Shown here: in pieces, positions 40,259-49,060 of the stretch
Position numbering within the stretch: the first letter of the stretch is position 1
Layout of the letters: each line of letters starts with the position of its first letter
From: an uncultured Acidobacteriaceae bacterium
Lineage (GTDB): Bacteria > Acidobacteriota > Terriglobia > Terriglobales > Acidobacteriaceae
NCBI GenBank assembly: GCA_937879855.1
Contig: CALFMO010000069.1
Location: 176,835 to 240,834 of the forward strand
Direction: 5' to 3'
DNA: 64,000 bases
Position numbers and translations under genes: made by a program
Notes under the pieces: model-generated
What the model was told of the DNA's origin: nothing
What the model saw: only the letters and a program-made list of their open reading frames with translations
Database searches by the model: none

Positions 40259-41308
40259 GTGGTCAAAATTTTCTATGAACGCGATGCCAACCCCGAGGCG
40301 CTGAAGGGCAAGACGATCGCCATCCTCGGCTACGGCAGCCAGGGGCACGCCCAAGCGCAGAATCTTCGCGACAGCGGACACAAAGTCATCATCGGCCTCG
40401 AACCGAATCGCTCCAGCGCACAACAGGCACGCGCCGATGGGATGATCGTCGTGGCGCCCGACGAGGCCGCCAAACGCGCCGACTGGATCCACGTGCTCAC
40501 TCCCGATGAAACCCAGTCTCAAGTCTACGATCAGTTCATCAAGCCCTATCTGCATCCCGGAAAAGTTCTCGGCGTCTCCCACGGCTTCAGCATTCATTTC
40601 AAAACCATTGTCCCACCGGCGGACGTCGACGTCGTGATGATCGCTCCCAAGAGTCCCGGACACTTGGTGCGGCGCGTCTATACCGAAGGCCGCGGCGTGC
40701 CCTCGCTGATCGCCATTCAACAGGATGCGAGCGGCCGTGCGCACGAACTCGCGCTGGCCTACGCGCACGGCATTGGCTCCACGCGCGCAGGTGTCCTGCA
40801 AACCACGTTCAAGGAAGAAACCGAGAGCGACCTGTTCGGCGAGCAGGCGGTGCTTTGTGGCGGACTGACTTCACTGATCAAAAAGGGATTCGAGACGCTG
40901 GTCGAGGCCGGATACGCGCCCGAAATTGCGTACTTCGAGTGCCTGCATGAGGTAAAGCTGATCGTGGACCTGATCTACGAAGGCGGCTTGAGCCGCATGC
41001 GCTATTCCATCTCGAACACGGCGGAATATGGCGACCTGACGCGCGGGGAGCAAGTCGTGGGCGATGCCACGCGCGCGGCCATGAAAAAGACGCTGGCCGA
41101 CATTCAGAGCGGAGAATTCGCGCGCGAGTGGATTGCCGAGAACAAGAGTGGCAACAAAAAATTCAACGCTTTGCGCGAAAAAGAAAAGCAGCATCCCATC
41201 GAGATTGTCGGCGCACAACTGCGCGGCATGATGAGTTGGCTCCCGAAAGAGGGCAAGAAACCAGCAGAGGCTCCAAAGGGCGCGACCAAACAGGTGGTGA
41301 ATGCTTAA
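40259..41308 (+). CDS. ilvC: Ketol-acid reductoisomerase, class I
   Basis: 349 residues from a GTG with a GAGAGGAG ribosome site. The NADPH-binding loop is ILGYGSQGHAQAQNL; the C-terminal knotted domain has GEQAVLCGGLTSLIKKGFETLVEAGYAPEIAYFECLHEVKLIVDLIYEGG, with the magnesium Asp/Glu ligands. It isomerises and reduces acetolactate or acetohydroxybutyrate in isoleucine and valine synthesis. Its stop codon overlaps the ilvB start by 8 nt, so it leads the operon ilvC-ilvB-ilvN; ilvC is more often last in such operons. Confidence 0.97.
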   Translation: MVKIFYERDANPEALKGKTIAILGYGSQGHAQAQNLRDSGHKVIIGLEPNRSSAQQARADGMIVVAPDEAAKRADWIHVLTPDETQSQVYDQFIKPYLHPGKVLGVSHGFSIHFKTIVPPADVDVVMIAPKSPGHLVRRVYTEGRGVPSLIAIQQDASGRAHELALAYAHGIGSTRAGVLQTTFKEETESDLFGEQAVLCGGLTSLIKKGFETLVEAGYAPEIAYFECLHEVKLIVDLIYEGGLSRMRYSISNTAEYGDLTRGEQVVGDATRAAMKKTLADIQSGEFAREWIAENKSGNKKFNALREKEKQHPIEIVGAQLRGMMSWLPKEGKKPAEAPKGATKQVVNA

Positions 41309-43004
41309 GGGAGCCGAAATTGTTTTACGGTGCCTGCGCGCCGAAGGGGTCGACTTGGTATTTGGCTATCCCGGCGGCGCAATCATGCCACTGTACGACG
41401 CGCTCGAGGGCAGCGGTGTGCGTCACATCCTTACCCGCCACGAGCAAGGCGCAGTCTTCGCGGCGGAAGGCTATGCTCGCGTCACAGGCCAGGTTGGCGT
41501 GGCGATGGCCACCAGCGGTCCCGGCGCGACAAATCTGGTTACAGGCATCGCCGATGCGAAGATGGATTCGGTTCCTCTCGTATGCATTACCGGGCAGGTG
41601 CGCAGCGCGCTGATCGGTACCGATGCGTTTCAGGAGACCGACGTTTTTGGTGTAACGCTCTCGCTCACGAAATGGAGCCGCCTGGTTCGCACCATTGACG
41701 AGATTCCCGACGCGATTGCAGAAGGATTCTACTGGGCGCGAAGCGGGCGTCCCGGGCCGGTTGTGATCGATATCCCCACCGATTTGCTGAAGGCGAAGAA
41801 AGAATTTTCCGGGCCGGTAAAGTTCAGGCCACACGCACGGCCTGCCGACGCGAAAGCCGACGGCGGTTTCACCGACACAATCGTGGCGTTGCTGAAGCAA
41901 TCATCGAAGCCGGTCGCGCTGGTCGGTGCAGGTGCGAAATTGTCTGGAGCGATCCCGGAGTTGCGCCGCCTGCTAGACGAACTGAATATTCCGACTTTTG
42001 CCACAGTCCACGGACTCGGCGCGGTTCCACCGCAAGCGCCGTATTACCTGGGAATGGTCGGCATGCACGGAACTCGCGCCGCGAACATGGCGCTGCACGA
42101 AACCGATCTGCTGCTGGTATTTGGCGCGCGCCTGGACGACCGCGTTACAGGCGATCCGACGCGCTTTGCGCCCCATGCCAAAATTGTTCACTTTGAAATC
42201 GACCCCGCGCAACTGGATCGCGTGCGTCCCTGCGATCTGCCTGTGATTGGCAATCTGGCGGACACGATTCCGGCGTTCCATGCGGAGTTGCGGCGGCATT
42301 CTCTATCGGACTTCAGCCAATGGCGCTCAATCGCTTGCGGCGCCGAGCGCGCTGAGCTTGATCCGCGCGGGCTGGCCCAACCCACAATTCGTTTTCTCGA
42401 CGAACTCTTCAGCCGTGTGCCCCAAGACAGCGTGGTTCTGGCCGACGTGGGTCAGCACCAGATGTGGGCCGCACAACGCTATCGCTCGTCCTCGCCGCGC
42501 GGATTCATCACCTCGGGTGGGCTCGGAGCAATGGGTTTCGCCCTTCCGGCTGCAATCGGCGTGCAACTCGCCAAGCCTGACACATGCGTACTTTGCGTTT
42601 CCGGCGATGGCGGATTTCAGATGAACATCCAGGAACTGGCCACAGTTCACCGGCTCGGCCTGCCTGTGAAGATGGTCATTATTGACAACAAATATCTCGG
42701 CATGGTGCGGCAGTGGCAGCAGCTGTTTTATCAGCGGAACTATGCCGAAACCGACCTGAGCGACAATCCGGATTTCGTCGAGATCGCCAAGGCTTACAAG
42801 ATCCACAGCTTTCGCCTGAACGAGGACGCCATGCGCGAATTCCCAGTGTCGAACGAGACCGGGGACCAGATCGACCAGTTTCTGCGATCGCCTGAACCGG
42901 AACTGCTGGTGTTCGATTGCGCACCGGAAGCTAACGTTTTCCCGATGGTTCCGGCAGGCGCAGCACTTTCGGAGATGCTTCTGGAGGAAGAACAAACGCA
43001 ATAG
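41301..43004 (+). CDS. ilvB: Acetolactate synthase, large subunit
   Basis: 567 residues. The catalytic Glu is in RHEQGAVFAAEGYARVTG; the thiamine diphosphate-magnesium motif is SGDGGFQMNIQELATVHRLGLPVKMVIIDNKYLGMV; and the FAD-binding middle domain has GARLDDRVTGDPTRFAP. It joins two pyruvates (or pyruvate and ketobutyrate) in the first step of branched-chain amino-acid synthesis. The start is inside the end of ilvC. The spacer to ilvN holds two GC-rich hairpins. Confidence 0.97.
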   Translation: MLKGAEIVLRCLRAEGVDLVFGYPGGAIMPLYDALEGSGVRHILTRHEQGAVFAAEGYARVTGQVGVAMATSGPGATNLVTGIADAKMDSVPLVCITGQVRSALIGTDAFQETDVFGVTLSLTKWSRLVRTIDEIPDAIAEGFYWARSGRPGPVVIDIPTDLLKAKKEFSGPVKFRPHARPADAKADGGFTDTIVALLKQSSKPVALVGAGAKLSGAIPELRRLLDELNIPTFATVHGLGAVPPQAPYYLGMVGMHGTRAANMALHETDLLLVFGARLDDRVTGDPTRFAPHAKIVHFEIDPAQLDRVRPCDLPVIGNLADTIPAFHAELRRHSLSDFSQWRSIACGAERAELDPRGLAQPTIRFLDELFSRVPQDSVVLADVGQHQMWAAQRYRSSSPRGFITSGGLGAMGFALPAAIGVQLAKPDTCVLCVSGDGGFQMNIQELATVHRLGLPVKMVIIDNKYLGMVRQWQQLFYQRNYAETDLSDNPDFVEIAKAYKIHSFRLNEDAMREFPVSNETGDQIDQFLRSPEPELLVFDCAPEANVFPMVPAGAALSEMLLEEEQTQ

Positions 43005-43015
43005 TACACACACAG

Positions 43016-43062
43016 CGGCGGGCAAGTTGCCCGCCGGACAGCCGGCGAGACGCCGGCGCTAC
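43016..43062. repeat. Two hairpins in the ilvB-ilvN spacer
   Basis: CGGCGGGCA-AGT-TGCCCGCCG (43016-43036) then GCCGGCG-AGA-CGCCGGC (43041-43057), flanked by GACA and GCTAC. The second, with its flanks (43037-43062), is the inverse of the repeat at 30368-30393 in the helicase gene. Inside an operon message it could pause polymerase or protect the upstream RNA. Confidence 0.85.
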
Positions 43063-43090
43063 TCGACAACCGTTACGGGAGACCAGGCAA

Positions 43091-43393
43091 ATGCAGACTT
43101 TTCACATTCGTTATCGCAATACCCAGGGAACCTTGATGCGCATCCTCAATGCGGCTTCGCGCCGTGCGCTGGATCTGCCAATGGTGCAGGCCGAACCTTC
43201 CGAGCACGATCATCACGTCATTCTGGCGCTCGACGTCAATCAGAAGCAAGTGGGCCAGTTGTACCGCGAATGGTACGCGATTGCGGACGTGATCAAGGTC
43301 GCCTCCGGCGCGGCCCATGCAACGCCGTGGGCTTCGGCTCATCCTCCGACGGGCGTGTCGATCGAACCCTCGCGCGCAGCGGCTCGCGCGTAG
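43091..43393 (+). CDS. ilvN: Acetolactate synthase, small regulatory subunit (ACT domain)
   Basis: 100 residues: one ACT domain (FHIRYRNTQGTLMRILNAASRRALDLPMVQAE...HHVILALDVNQKQVGQLYREWYAIADVIKV) with a short tail. It is about as short as the E. coli IlvM/IlvN type and lacks the second domain of IlvH. It should bind the large subunit and set its feedback inhibition by valine. It lies 86 bp after ilvB and is followed by a good terminator. Confidence 0.88.
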   Translation: MQTFHIRYRNTQGTLMRILNAASRRALDLPMVQAEPSEHDHHVILALDVNQKQVGQLYREWYAIADVIKVASGAAHATPWASAHPPTGVSIEPSRAAARA

Positions 43394-43448
43394 ATTCAGG
43401 TTCGAGCTAATGGCAAGCCCGAAGGCTTTTACGCAGCGTCATGCAACT

Positions 43449-43486
43449 GGGAGCCTGTCGCAATGGCGGGCTCCCGTTTTTGTTTT
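43449..43486 (+). terminator. Rho-independent terminator after ilvN
   Basis: Stem GGGAGCC (43449-43455) and GGCTCCC (43469-43475), followed by GTTTTTGTTTT. It separates ilvCBN from ilvD, so ilvD needs its own promoter or read-through. Confidence 0.85.
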
Positions 43487-43533
43487 AATATTCCGGTTTC
43501 ACAACTTCCTCGCGTCTCCTGTAATCTCTGACT

Positions 43534-45207
43534 ATGGATCTTAAGCACATCAGCCGTGGAATTACCGACGGGCGCGATCGCGCCGGCGCGCGCTCCATGT
43601 TCAAGGCCATCGGATTCACCGATGCCGATCTCAGCCGTCCGCTAATCGGCGTAGCCAACACGTGGATCGAAACCATGCCTTGCAACTTTCATCTTCGCCG
43701 GTTGTCGGCCAAGGTTAAGGAAGGTATTCGCGAGTCTGGCGGCACGCCGATGGAGTTCAACACGATCGCAATCTCCGACGGCGAGACGATGGGCACGGAG
43801 GGAATGCGCGCGTCGCTGGTGAGCCGCGAACTGATTGCCGATTCGATTGAACTGGTCTGCCGCGGACAGATGTTTGACGCAGTCGTCTGCGTGGTCGGTT
43901 GCGACAAGACGATTCCTGCGGCAGCAATGGCCTTGGCACGCATGAATCTTCCAGGCATGGTGCTATACGGTGGGACGATTGCTCCGGGCAACTACCGCGG
44001 CAAAGACGTCACCATTCAAGATGTCTACGAAGCGATTGGGGCGAACGTCGCAGGAAAGATGAGTGACAAAGAACTGCGTGAACTGGAAGACGCCGCTTGT
44101 CCGGGCGCGGGTGCGTGTGGCGGGCAATATACCGCGAATACCATGTCGACCGTGATGGAGATGATCGGCCTTTCGCCGATGGGCTTCAACAGCGTTCCGG
44201 CGATGGATCCGCTGAAAGATCAGATATCATTCGCGTGCGGCAAAGTCGTGATGAACCTGCTGCAAAAAGGTATTCTGCCGCGCGATATTCTGACCCGCGA
44301 AGCTTTTGAGAATGCGATCGCGTCAGTCGCTGCGACAGGCGGATCGACCAACGCAGTTCTGCATCTTCTGGCGATCGCGCGCGAAGCAGGGGTCGGACTT
44401 GAGATCGACGACTTTCAAACGGTGAGCGCGCGCACTCCGTTGCTCGCCGACCTTAAACCTTCGGGGCGCTTTGTGGCCTCGGATATGCATCGCGCGGGCG
44501 GCATTCGGCTGCTCGCACGACGACTCCTGAACGGCAAGTATCTGCATCCATCGGCGAAGACTGTTACGGGCAACACGATCGGTTCTGAGACCGAGAGCGC
44601 CATCGAGACTCCGGGACAGGAAGTGATCGTTCCGCTTGACAAGCCACTGAAGGCAACCGGCGGTCTAGTGATTCTCAAGGGAAATCTTGCGCCGGAGGGT
44701 TGCGTCGCCAAAATCAGCGGACATGAACGGCTGGAGCAGCGCGGTCCTGCGCGCGTGTTCGAATCCGAGGAAGATGCGATGACCGCGGTCACAGCCAAGA
44801 AAATTAAGGCCGGAGACGTGGTCGTGATTCGCAATGAAGGGCCGAAAGGTGGTCCGGGAATGCGCGAGATGCTGGGTGTGACTGCGGCGATTGTGGGCGA
44901 GGGACTCGGCGACTCCGTAGCGTTGTTGACCGACGGGCGCTTCAGCGGCGCGACCCGCGGACTGATGGCGGGGCACGTTTCTCCCGAGGCTGCGCTCGGC
45001 GGTCCGATCGCAGGCGTGCGCGACGGAGACATGATTCGCTTCGATGTGAACAACCGCATTCTGGAAGTGGAAGTCACCAACGACATTTTGCGTCAGCGCA
45101 TGGCGCAGTGGAAAGCTCCGCAACCGCGCTACCCAACCGGCGTGTTTGCGAAATATGGAGCGCTGGTTTCGTCGGCGTCTCAAGGAGCGATCACGCGGCC
45201 GCGCTGA
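43534..45207 (+). CDS. ilvD: Dihydroxy-acid dehydratase
   Basis: 557 residues. The iron-sulfur cluster Cys residues are in TMPCNFHLRRL, VVGCDKTIPAA and CPGAGACGGQYTANTM; the substrate and magnesium sites include SDGETMGTEGMRASLVSRELIADSIE and LLTDGRFSGATRGLMAGHVSPEA. It converts dihydroxy acids to the keto acids that give valine and isoleucine, and ketoisovalerate also feeds panB. It starts 48 bp after the ilvN terminator. Confidence 0.97.
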   Translation: MDLKHISRGITDGRDRAGARSMFKAIGFTDADLSRPLIGVANTWIETMPCNFHLRRLSAKVKEGIRESGGTPMEFNTIAISDGETMGTEGMRASLVSRELIADSIELVCRGQMFDAVVCVVGCDKTIPAAAMALARMNLPGMVLYGGTIAPGNYRGKDVTIQDVYEAIGANVAGKMSDKELRELEDAACPGAGACGGQYTANTMSTVMEMIGLSPMGFNSVPAMDPLKDQISFACGKVVMNLLQKGILPRDILTREAFENAIASVAATGGSTNAVLHLLAIAREAGVGLEIDDFQTVSARTPLLADLKPSGRFVASDMHRAGGIRLLARRLLNGKYLHPSAKTVTGNTIGSETESAIETPGQEVIVPLDKPLKATGGLVILKGNLAPEGCVAKISGHERLEQRGPARVFESEEDAMTAVTAKKIKAGDVVVIRNEGPKGGPGMREMLGVTAAIVGEGLGDSVALLTDGRFSGATRGLMAGHVSPEAALGGPIAGVRDGDMIRFDVNNRILEVEVTNDILRQRMAQWKAPQPRYPTGVFAKYGALVSSASQGAITRPR

Positions 45208-45486
45208 CGCTCTTATACCATTGCGGCGCCCCGGACGACACGATAACCCGCGTGGGCGGTACAACTGGGATTCTCTTCCTTCTACTTGGTGCGTGGCTCA
45301 CCGCTGCAGCAATCGAATGATTTCGACGCTGTTTTGAGATGGCGACCGGCGACAGCAATCAGCGCGGCTCAGGTTCCAGGAGATGTGGTTGCGTTAAAGG
45401 AGACTGTCTGCCGCAGCAGAGCGGGCATCACCGTTGCGGTACTCTGTCGCTGTTTTTCTCGCAACTCAGAATCATGGCATGTTTGC
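45208..45486. other. Spacer after ilvD, no convincing gene
   Basis: Short open frames exist on the plus strand (for example near 45240-45320, with a hydrophobic stretch ILFLLLGAWLTAAA) but none has a ribosome site or a recognisable product. It could contain decayed coding DNA. Confidence 0.4.
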
Positions 45487-45753
45487 CTAGAATCTCTTTC
45501 GAAGGAATTCAAAAAGGCCATAGCCGATGAGCGCGGCGATCATGGCAATTTCAAAATTGGCAGTGGTGAAAACGTCTCCGATGGCCCACGCTATACCCCT
45601 CTTCTGCCCTACGCCTGAACGCTCGAATTCTCCCATCAGGAGGTTGGAATAGAAGAGAAAGATGATAAAAGCTACCTCGATCACTCCTCTCCAGACATTT
45701 TTCCTCATAGCAGATGCCGACTCCCAGGCGGAATCGAGAACGTATGTGGGCAT
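45487..45753 (-). CDS. Hypothetical small membrane protein
   Basis: 88 residues with two membrane helices (VIEVAFIIFLFYSNLLMGEF and FEIAMIAALIGYGLFEFL) separated by a polar loop. No family was recognised. Upstream of the ATG is a palindrome TGTAAC-AGCG-GTTACA (45781-45796), with a further GTTACA half-site near the start codon, which suggests a regulated promoter. Confidence 0.6.
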   Translation of the reverse strand: MPTYVLDSAWESASAMRKNVWRGVIEVAFIIFLFYSNLLMGEFERSGVGQKRGIAWAIGDVFTTANFEIAMIAALIGYGLFEFLRKRF

Positions 45754-45975
45754 GTTACATCAATCACGTCGCCTGGCTGTTGTAACAGCGGTTACACGAG
45801 CGAGGAAAACTGACTCGACCTAAGGCTGATGATGCTATGGGGATTTCTTACCGACCTTACCCCGTTCGAAATCACCGTTAGCAGAAATCGCAGGTCAGTC
45901 CTGCAGGGCTTCGGAGAATTACCGCAGAAATGGAAAACTTCTACGAAGTCGCACGACCTGAAGGTCGATGTGCCA

Positions 45976-46491
45976 TCAGGAGAACTGAGAATATGACGAT
46001 TCCTGGAAGGGAATCCTGTAAACAACGGAGTCGTATTTTGGATTCGTACGGTTGCCTATGATCTCGCCGTGAAGCTTTTCAGCGATACGCCTGCTGGCGA
46101 TGTTTTGTATCGCTACCGGATAGGTGAAACTTCCTTTGCCGAGAGTCGCGTGTCCCCACTCAATAAGTGCGGCCACGCCTTCCCGGCCAAAACCCTGTCC
46201 GTGCGCGCTTTCCTTGAGCCAAAGGCCGAGTTCGGGCGAAGCAGAATCCGCATCTTCCAGCGAGGCCATGCCGAGGCATTCCCTATTGTCGAGCCTCCGG
46301 ATGACGAAGGAAAACTTGTTTGGTTCCGGAGCCTGCACTCGTTTCTCGCATCGCGCCAGGTACTCGCTCCACGACGGCGGCTCCCATGGCATGAATCTGG
46401 CGATCGCAGGCGTGATACATCCAAAAACCTCCTGTGCATCCATCATCTGAAACTGGTTGAGCTGCAGCCTTGGGGACTGGATGACAATCAT
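45976..46491 (-). CDS. GNAT N-acetyltransferase, RimJ/RimL-like
   Basis: 171 residues. The start, IQSPRLQLNQFQMMDAQEVFGCI, resembles ribosomal-protein alanine acetyltransferases, and the acetyl-CoA loop is AHGQGFGREGVAALIEWG. NIASRRIAEKLHGEIIGNR is the usual conserved Asn-x-x-S block. The natural substrate is unknown; the RimJ/RimL class acetylates N termini of proteins or small amines. A hairpin (CGACCT-GA-AGGTCG near 45953) downstream may end the transcript. Confidence 0.82.
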   Translation of the reverse strand: MIVIQSPRLQLNQFQMMDAQEVFGCITPAIARFMPWEPPSWSEYLARCEKRVQAPEPNKFSFVIRRLDNRECLGMASLEDADSASPELGLWLKESAHGQGFGREGVAALIEWGHATLGKGSFTYPVAIQNIASRRIAEKLHGEIIGNRTNPKYDSVVYRIPFQESSYSQFS

Positions 46492-47121
46492 TGTGTCAGC
46501 CTACCAACCACGGATCATATGTCAATTGATGGCTGGCAAAAACGGGCCGCAATACAGATTCTGCTCCGCAGAAAATTCACACCCTCGCGTTGCTGGCCTA
46601 TACCGCGCTTGCCGGCGTCGTCAGTCGGTACTGGGGGCCTGCGCGGGATCGCACGTTGTGGGTACAGTGCTGCGCGAGCAGGAACACTCAGGTGCGACTG
46701 ATCCCGCGCAGTTTGTGAAGCCTTACCGAAAGTCGAACAAGAATGACTTCGTTCGGGGCGAATAATAGTTAGTGGCGGTAATAGTTTGTCGTCGCGTGTA
46801 ACAGTTTTTAATTCAGAACGAGGACGAGCTAAGCCTCCAGGCGAAGCACTAAGTGCGCCTCTGAAAAATGTGCCGGTGAAATGTGAATCAGCGTTTACGC
46901 ATCTCGTTACGTCGGATTCTCTCTCCATTAAAAACTTGGCTTCCGTTGTGGCTTTTGTTGAAACGAAACGGCGCCAGGATTCACAACCGTGTAGTGCGCG
47001 GATCTCCTACCCCTCAACGGCCGCAAGAGATCCGGCTTGTGCGGCAGCGGCCATATTCACCCGTCACCAACCCCCCGTGGAAATGACACAACCTGCGGTG
47101 TAAACCGCCTCGGGAGGATGT
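46492..47121. other. Gene-free region of about 630 bp with a long inverted repeat
   Basis: No open frame has the composition of a gene. A perfect 12-bp inverted repeat CTGCGCGGGATC (46639-46650) and GATCCCGCGCAG (46700-46711), extended by GCAC/GTGC after a 4-nt gap, could form a long stem. The right end holds a GGGAGGA ribosome site for the next gene. The region may be a decayed gene or contain an unannotated RNA. Confidence 0.5.
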
Positions 47122-47556
47122 ATGAAAAAGCAAGTGCTTCGAATTGTTGTAGGCACAATGGCGCTTCTGGCAGCCTTGGCTGCGATGGCGCAGGCTCCGT
47201 CTGGAAAAGTACTGGTCAACGTTCCGTTCGAGTTTGTGATTGACAACCACCACATGCAACCCGGACGTTACCTGGTAACGTCAGCGGCCAATGGGTTTCT
47301 CCAAATCCACGACACCGCGGCCGCTGACAACCAAATGTTTCTACAGGTAAACAGCATCTACAGCAATAAGCCCAATGAGGCCAAGTTGGTCTTCCACCGC
47401 TACGGCGACACCTACTTCCTGTCCGAAGTCTGGAATGGAAACGGCTCCGTTGGAAGAGAAGTAGTGAAGTCGAAAGCAGAGAAGGAAATTCTCGCGGGAC
47501 GATTCAACCCATCACGGCCAAAAGCAGAAGTCGCGGTGGTGCGACCGGAGCAATAA
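47122..47556 (+). CDS. Small secreted protein of an acidobacteria-typical family
   Basis: 144 residues: signal peptide (LRIVVGTMALLAALAAMAQA) then a beta-rich domain beginning GKVLVNVPFEFVIDNHHMQPGRYLVTSAANGFLQI and FHRYGDTYFLSEVWNGNGSVGREV. I recall this pattern (F-x-F-x-V...PAG-Y-x-V) from many acidobacterial secreted proteins of unknown function. A GGGAGGATGT ribosome region precedes the ATG and a terminator follows the stop codon, so it is a single-gene unit. Confidence 0.75.
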   Translation: MKKQVLRIVVGTMALLAALAAMAQAPSGKVLVNVPFEFVIDNHHMQPGRYLVTSAANGFLQIHDTAAADNQMFLQVNSIYSNKPNEAKLVFHRYGDTYFLSEVWNGNGSVGREVVKSKAEKEILAGRFNPSRPKAEVAVVRPEQ

Positions 47557-47581
47557 CCGGAGCATTTCGGAACTCAAGACT

Positions 47582-47625
47582 GGGCGCTCGGCAATCTTCG
47601 ATGTGGGGCGGGCGCCCTTATTTTT
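47582..47625 (+). terminator. Rho-independent terminator
   Basis: Stem GGGCGC (47582-47587) and GCGCCC (47612-47617) followed by TTATTTTT, 25 bp after the stop codon of the small secreted protein gene. Confidence 0.75.
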
Positions 47626-47963
47626 CAAAATTGTCTTGCATCCGTCTTCGAAGTCTTTCCCGTGCATTCTGGTGGAAACCAGCTTAGTCCATCTCATAAT
47701 TGACTTCGGTGATTACGATCAGTTTTCGCGACACGTAACGTTCTACGGACTAACCCATGACGAACCTTAATTCGTCATTCTCGTAGCGAGCGTTGAGGCT
47801 CCCGCATTATCTTCTATGCAAAACTGTCGAACTTTGCCCGACTGGACAGCCGAGGCGTGTGCAGTTCCATGACATCCCTTACACATTGTTCCGGGACATC
47901 GGAACAAAATATAAACCATATCCTCGAACTGAACACGAGGCGGCAGTCCCTACACGAGCATTT
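47626..47963. other. Spacer, nothing recognisable
   Basis: About 340 bp between a terminator and the end of the next minus-strand gene. Open frames are short and unconvincing, and I see no repeats comparable to those in other spacers. Confidence 0.4.
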
Positions 47964-48569
47964 TTAGTCTTTGCTTGGTTTTTTTGGCGTCAGATCACAG
48001 GCGCGGCGAACTTGCTCCACGTCCAAGCCTGCTGGTGAGAACTCCGCAATCTGCCGTCCGCTCCGTGTCGGCAGTTCGACTTTGAATATCTGCGCCCCGA
48101 TCAGACCGCGAACCGTACCTTTGTCCATGGACAGGAAGTGTCCGCGCACCCAGTTCCAACCATGATTGCCATGGGTATCGTCGATGCGGACCATCACTTC
48201 CAGTTGAGGCTGACCCCAAAAGCCGGGACGATTTGGAGGAGGCAGCCTGACTCCGGGATTGAAGTCGCCCAACTTGAGCTTGCCATCCTCGCAAAACAAC
48301 TCGACCCTGGGCGCGTAGTTGGGATCTTCACGAAAATAATTGTCTGCTAAAAGTTCAAAGCGGACTCGCTTCGCCCCGGTCATCTTGTCTTCCGATTGAA
48401 ACATCATCCATTTTCCGCCCGCGCTAACGCCGTCCCTTTCATCCTGATTGGGGCTCATGGCGCCGCGTTGCCCGAAGGCGGATACGCCACACAGCAAAAC
48501 CACGCACGTCAAAACGATCCTCCCGACCATCCCTTTGCGATCAGATATGTAAAAATTCATTTCGTCCAC
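47964..48569 (-). CDS. Hypothetical secreted protein
   Basis: 201 residues from a GTG; the in-frame ATG at 48560 has similar support from the GGGAGGAGG ribosome region. A hydrophobic leader (GRIVLTCVVLLCGVSAFGQ) suggests export. The body has GKWMMFQSEDKMTGAKRVRFELLAD, a beta domain with RVELFCEDGKLKLG, and an ending EFSPAGLDVEQVRRACD. The pattern of two strands around a short Cys-containing segment recalls type VI secretion accessory VasI-like domains, but that is only a resemblance. It is the last gene of a minus-strand run of small secreted proteins. Confidence 0.65.
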   Translation of the reverse strand: MDEMNFYISDRKGMVGRIVLTCVVLLCGVSAFGQRGAMSPNQDERDGVSAGGKWMMFQSEDKMTGAKRVRFELLADNYFREDPNYAPRVELFCEDGKLKLGDFNPGVRLPPPNRPGFWGQPQLEVMVRIDDTHGNHGWNWVRGHFLSMDKGTVRGLIGAQIFKVELPTRSGRQIAEFSPAGLDVEQVRRACDLTPKKPSKD

Positions 48570-48651
48570 AGCCTCCTCCCCGACAAGTATCCGTAGTATT
48601 GTGAACCCGGAAGGCGACTAAAAAGTTGCGTGAAAAGGTTCTCACCCGGCG

Positions 48652-49023
48652 TCATCGGGTATTTATCTTCAAGTCGAGATATACCTGCGAGCGGTCGTCA
48701 AACTGGCTGACCGACTTGGTGTCGCTCTTCTTGCCATTAAATTGCGCATAAACCTCGTAGTCGATGGCGGTAGAGAGCGCGGGAAAGCGATACGTCCCGT
48801 CGGGACCCACTATGTAAGTTTTCACCGCTCGCGTCCGCGTATTGGTCAGATACACGATCGCATCGGGAAGAGGATTGTCCTGCGGATCGAGCACCTTGCC
48901 GTAAAGCAGGCGACCAACGCTCTTATCTTTCTTGTCGGGCGTAGCACTCGAAATCGCGCTCAAAACCGCCAGCAGCGCCCAAGCCACAATCACGCCCTTG
49001 GTCATCAATCGTTTGCAAGTCAT
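48652..49023 (-). CDS. Secreted carboxypeptidase-regulatory-like domain protein
   Basis: 123 residues: signal peptide (GVIVAWALLAVLSAISSA) and one beta-sandwich domain (LLYGKVLDPQDNPLPDAIVYLTNTRTRAVKTYIVGPDGTYRFPALSTAIDYEVYAQFNGKKS), the CarboxypepD_reg type common in acidobacteria. It probably binds partners or carbohydrates outside the inner membrane. The next gene upstream (49061-49498) encodes a similar domain, so they may have arisen by duplication. Confidence 0.8.
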   Translation of the reverse strand: MTCKRLMTKGVIVAWALLAVLSAISSATPDKKDKSVGRLLYGKVLDPQDNPLPDAIVYLTNTRTRAVKTYIVGPDGTYRFPALSTAIDYEVYAQFNGKKSDTKSVSQFDDRSQVYLDLKINTR

Positions 49024-49060
49024 CGTGCGCTCATTGTCTCACGACGCGCCGTCGCATTGG

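Noticed and set aside
45286..45618. 110-codon open frame after ilvD
   Set aside because: No start signal, overlaps the opposing small membrane gene, and no recognisable sequence.
46515..46928. 137-codon open frame on the minus strand
   Set aside because: Composition unlike neighbours, no ribosome site, no motif; the region also holds a long inverted repeat.
47793..48038. 81-codon open frame on the plus strand
   Set aside because: Its second half is antisense to a supported gene and the first half has no features.
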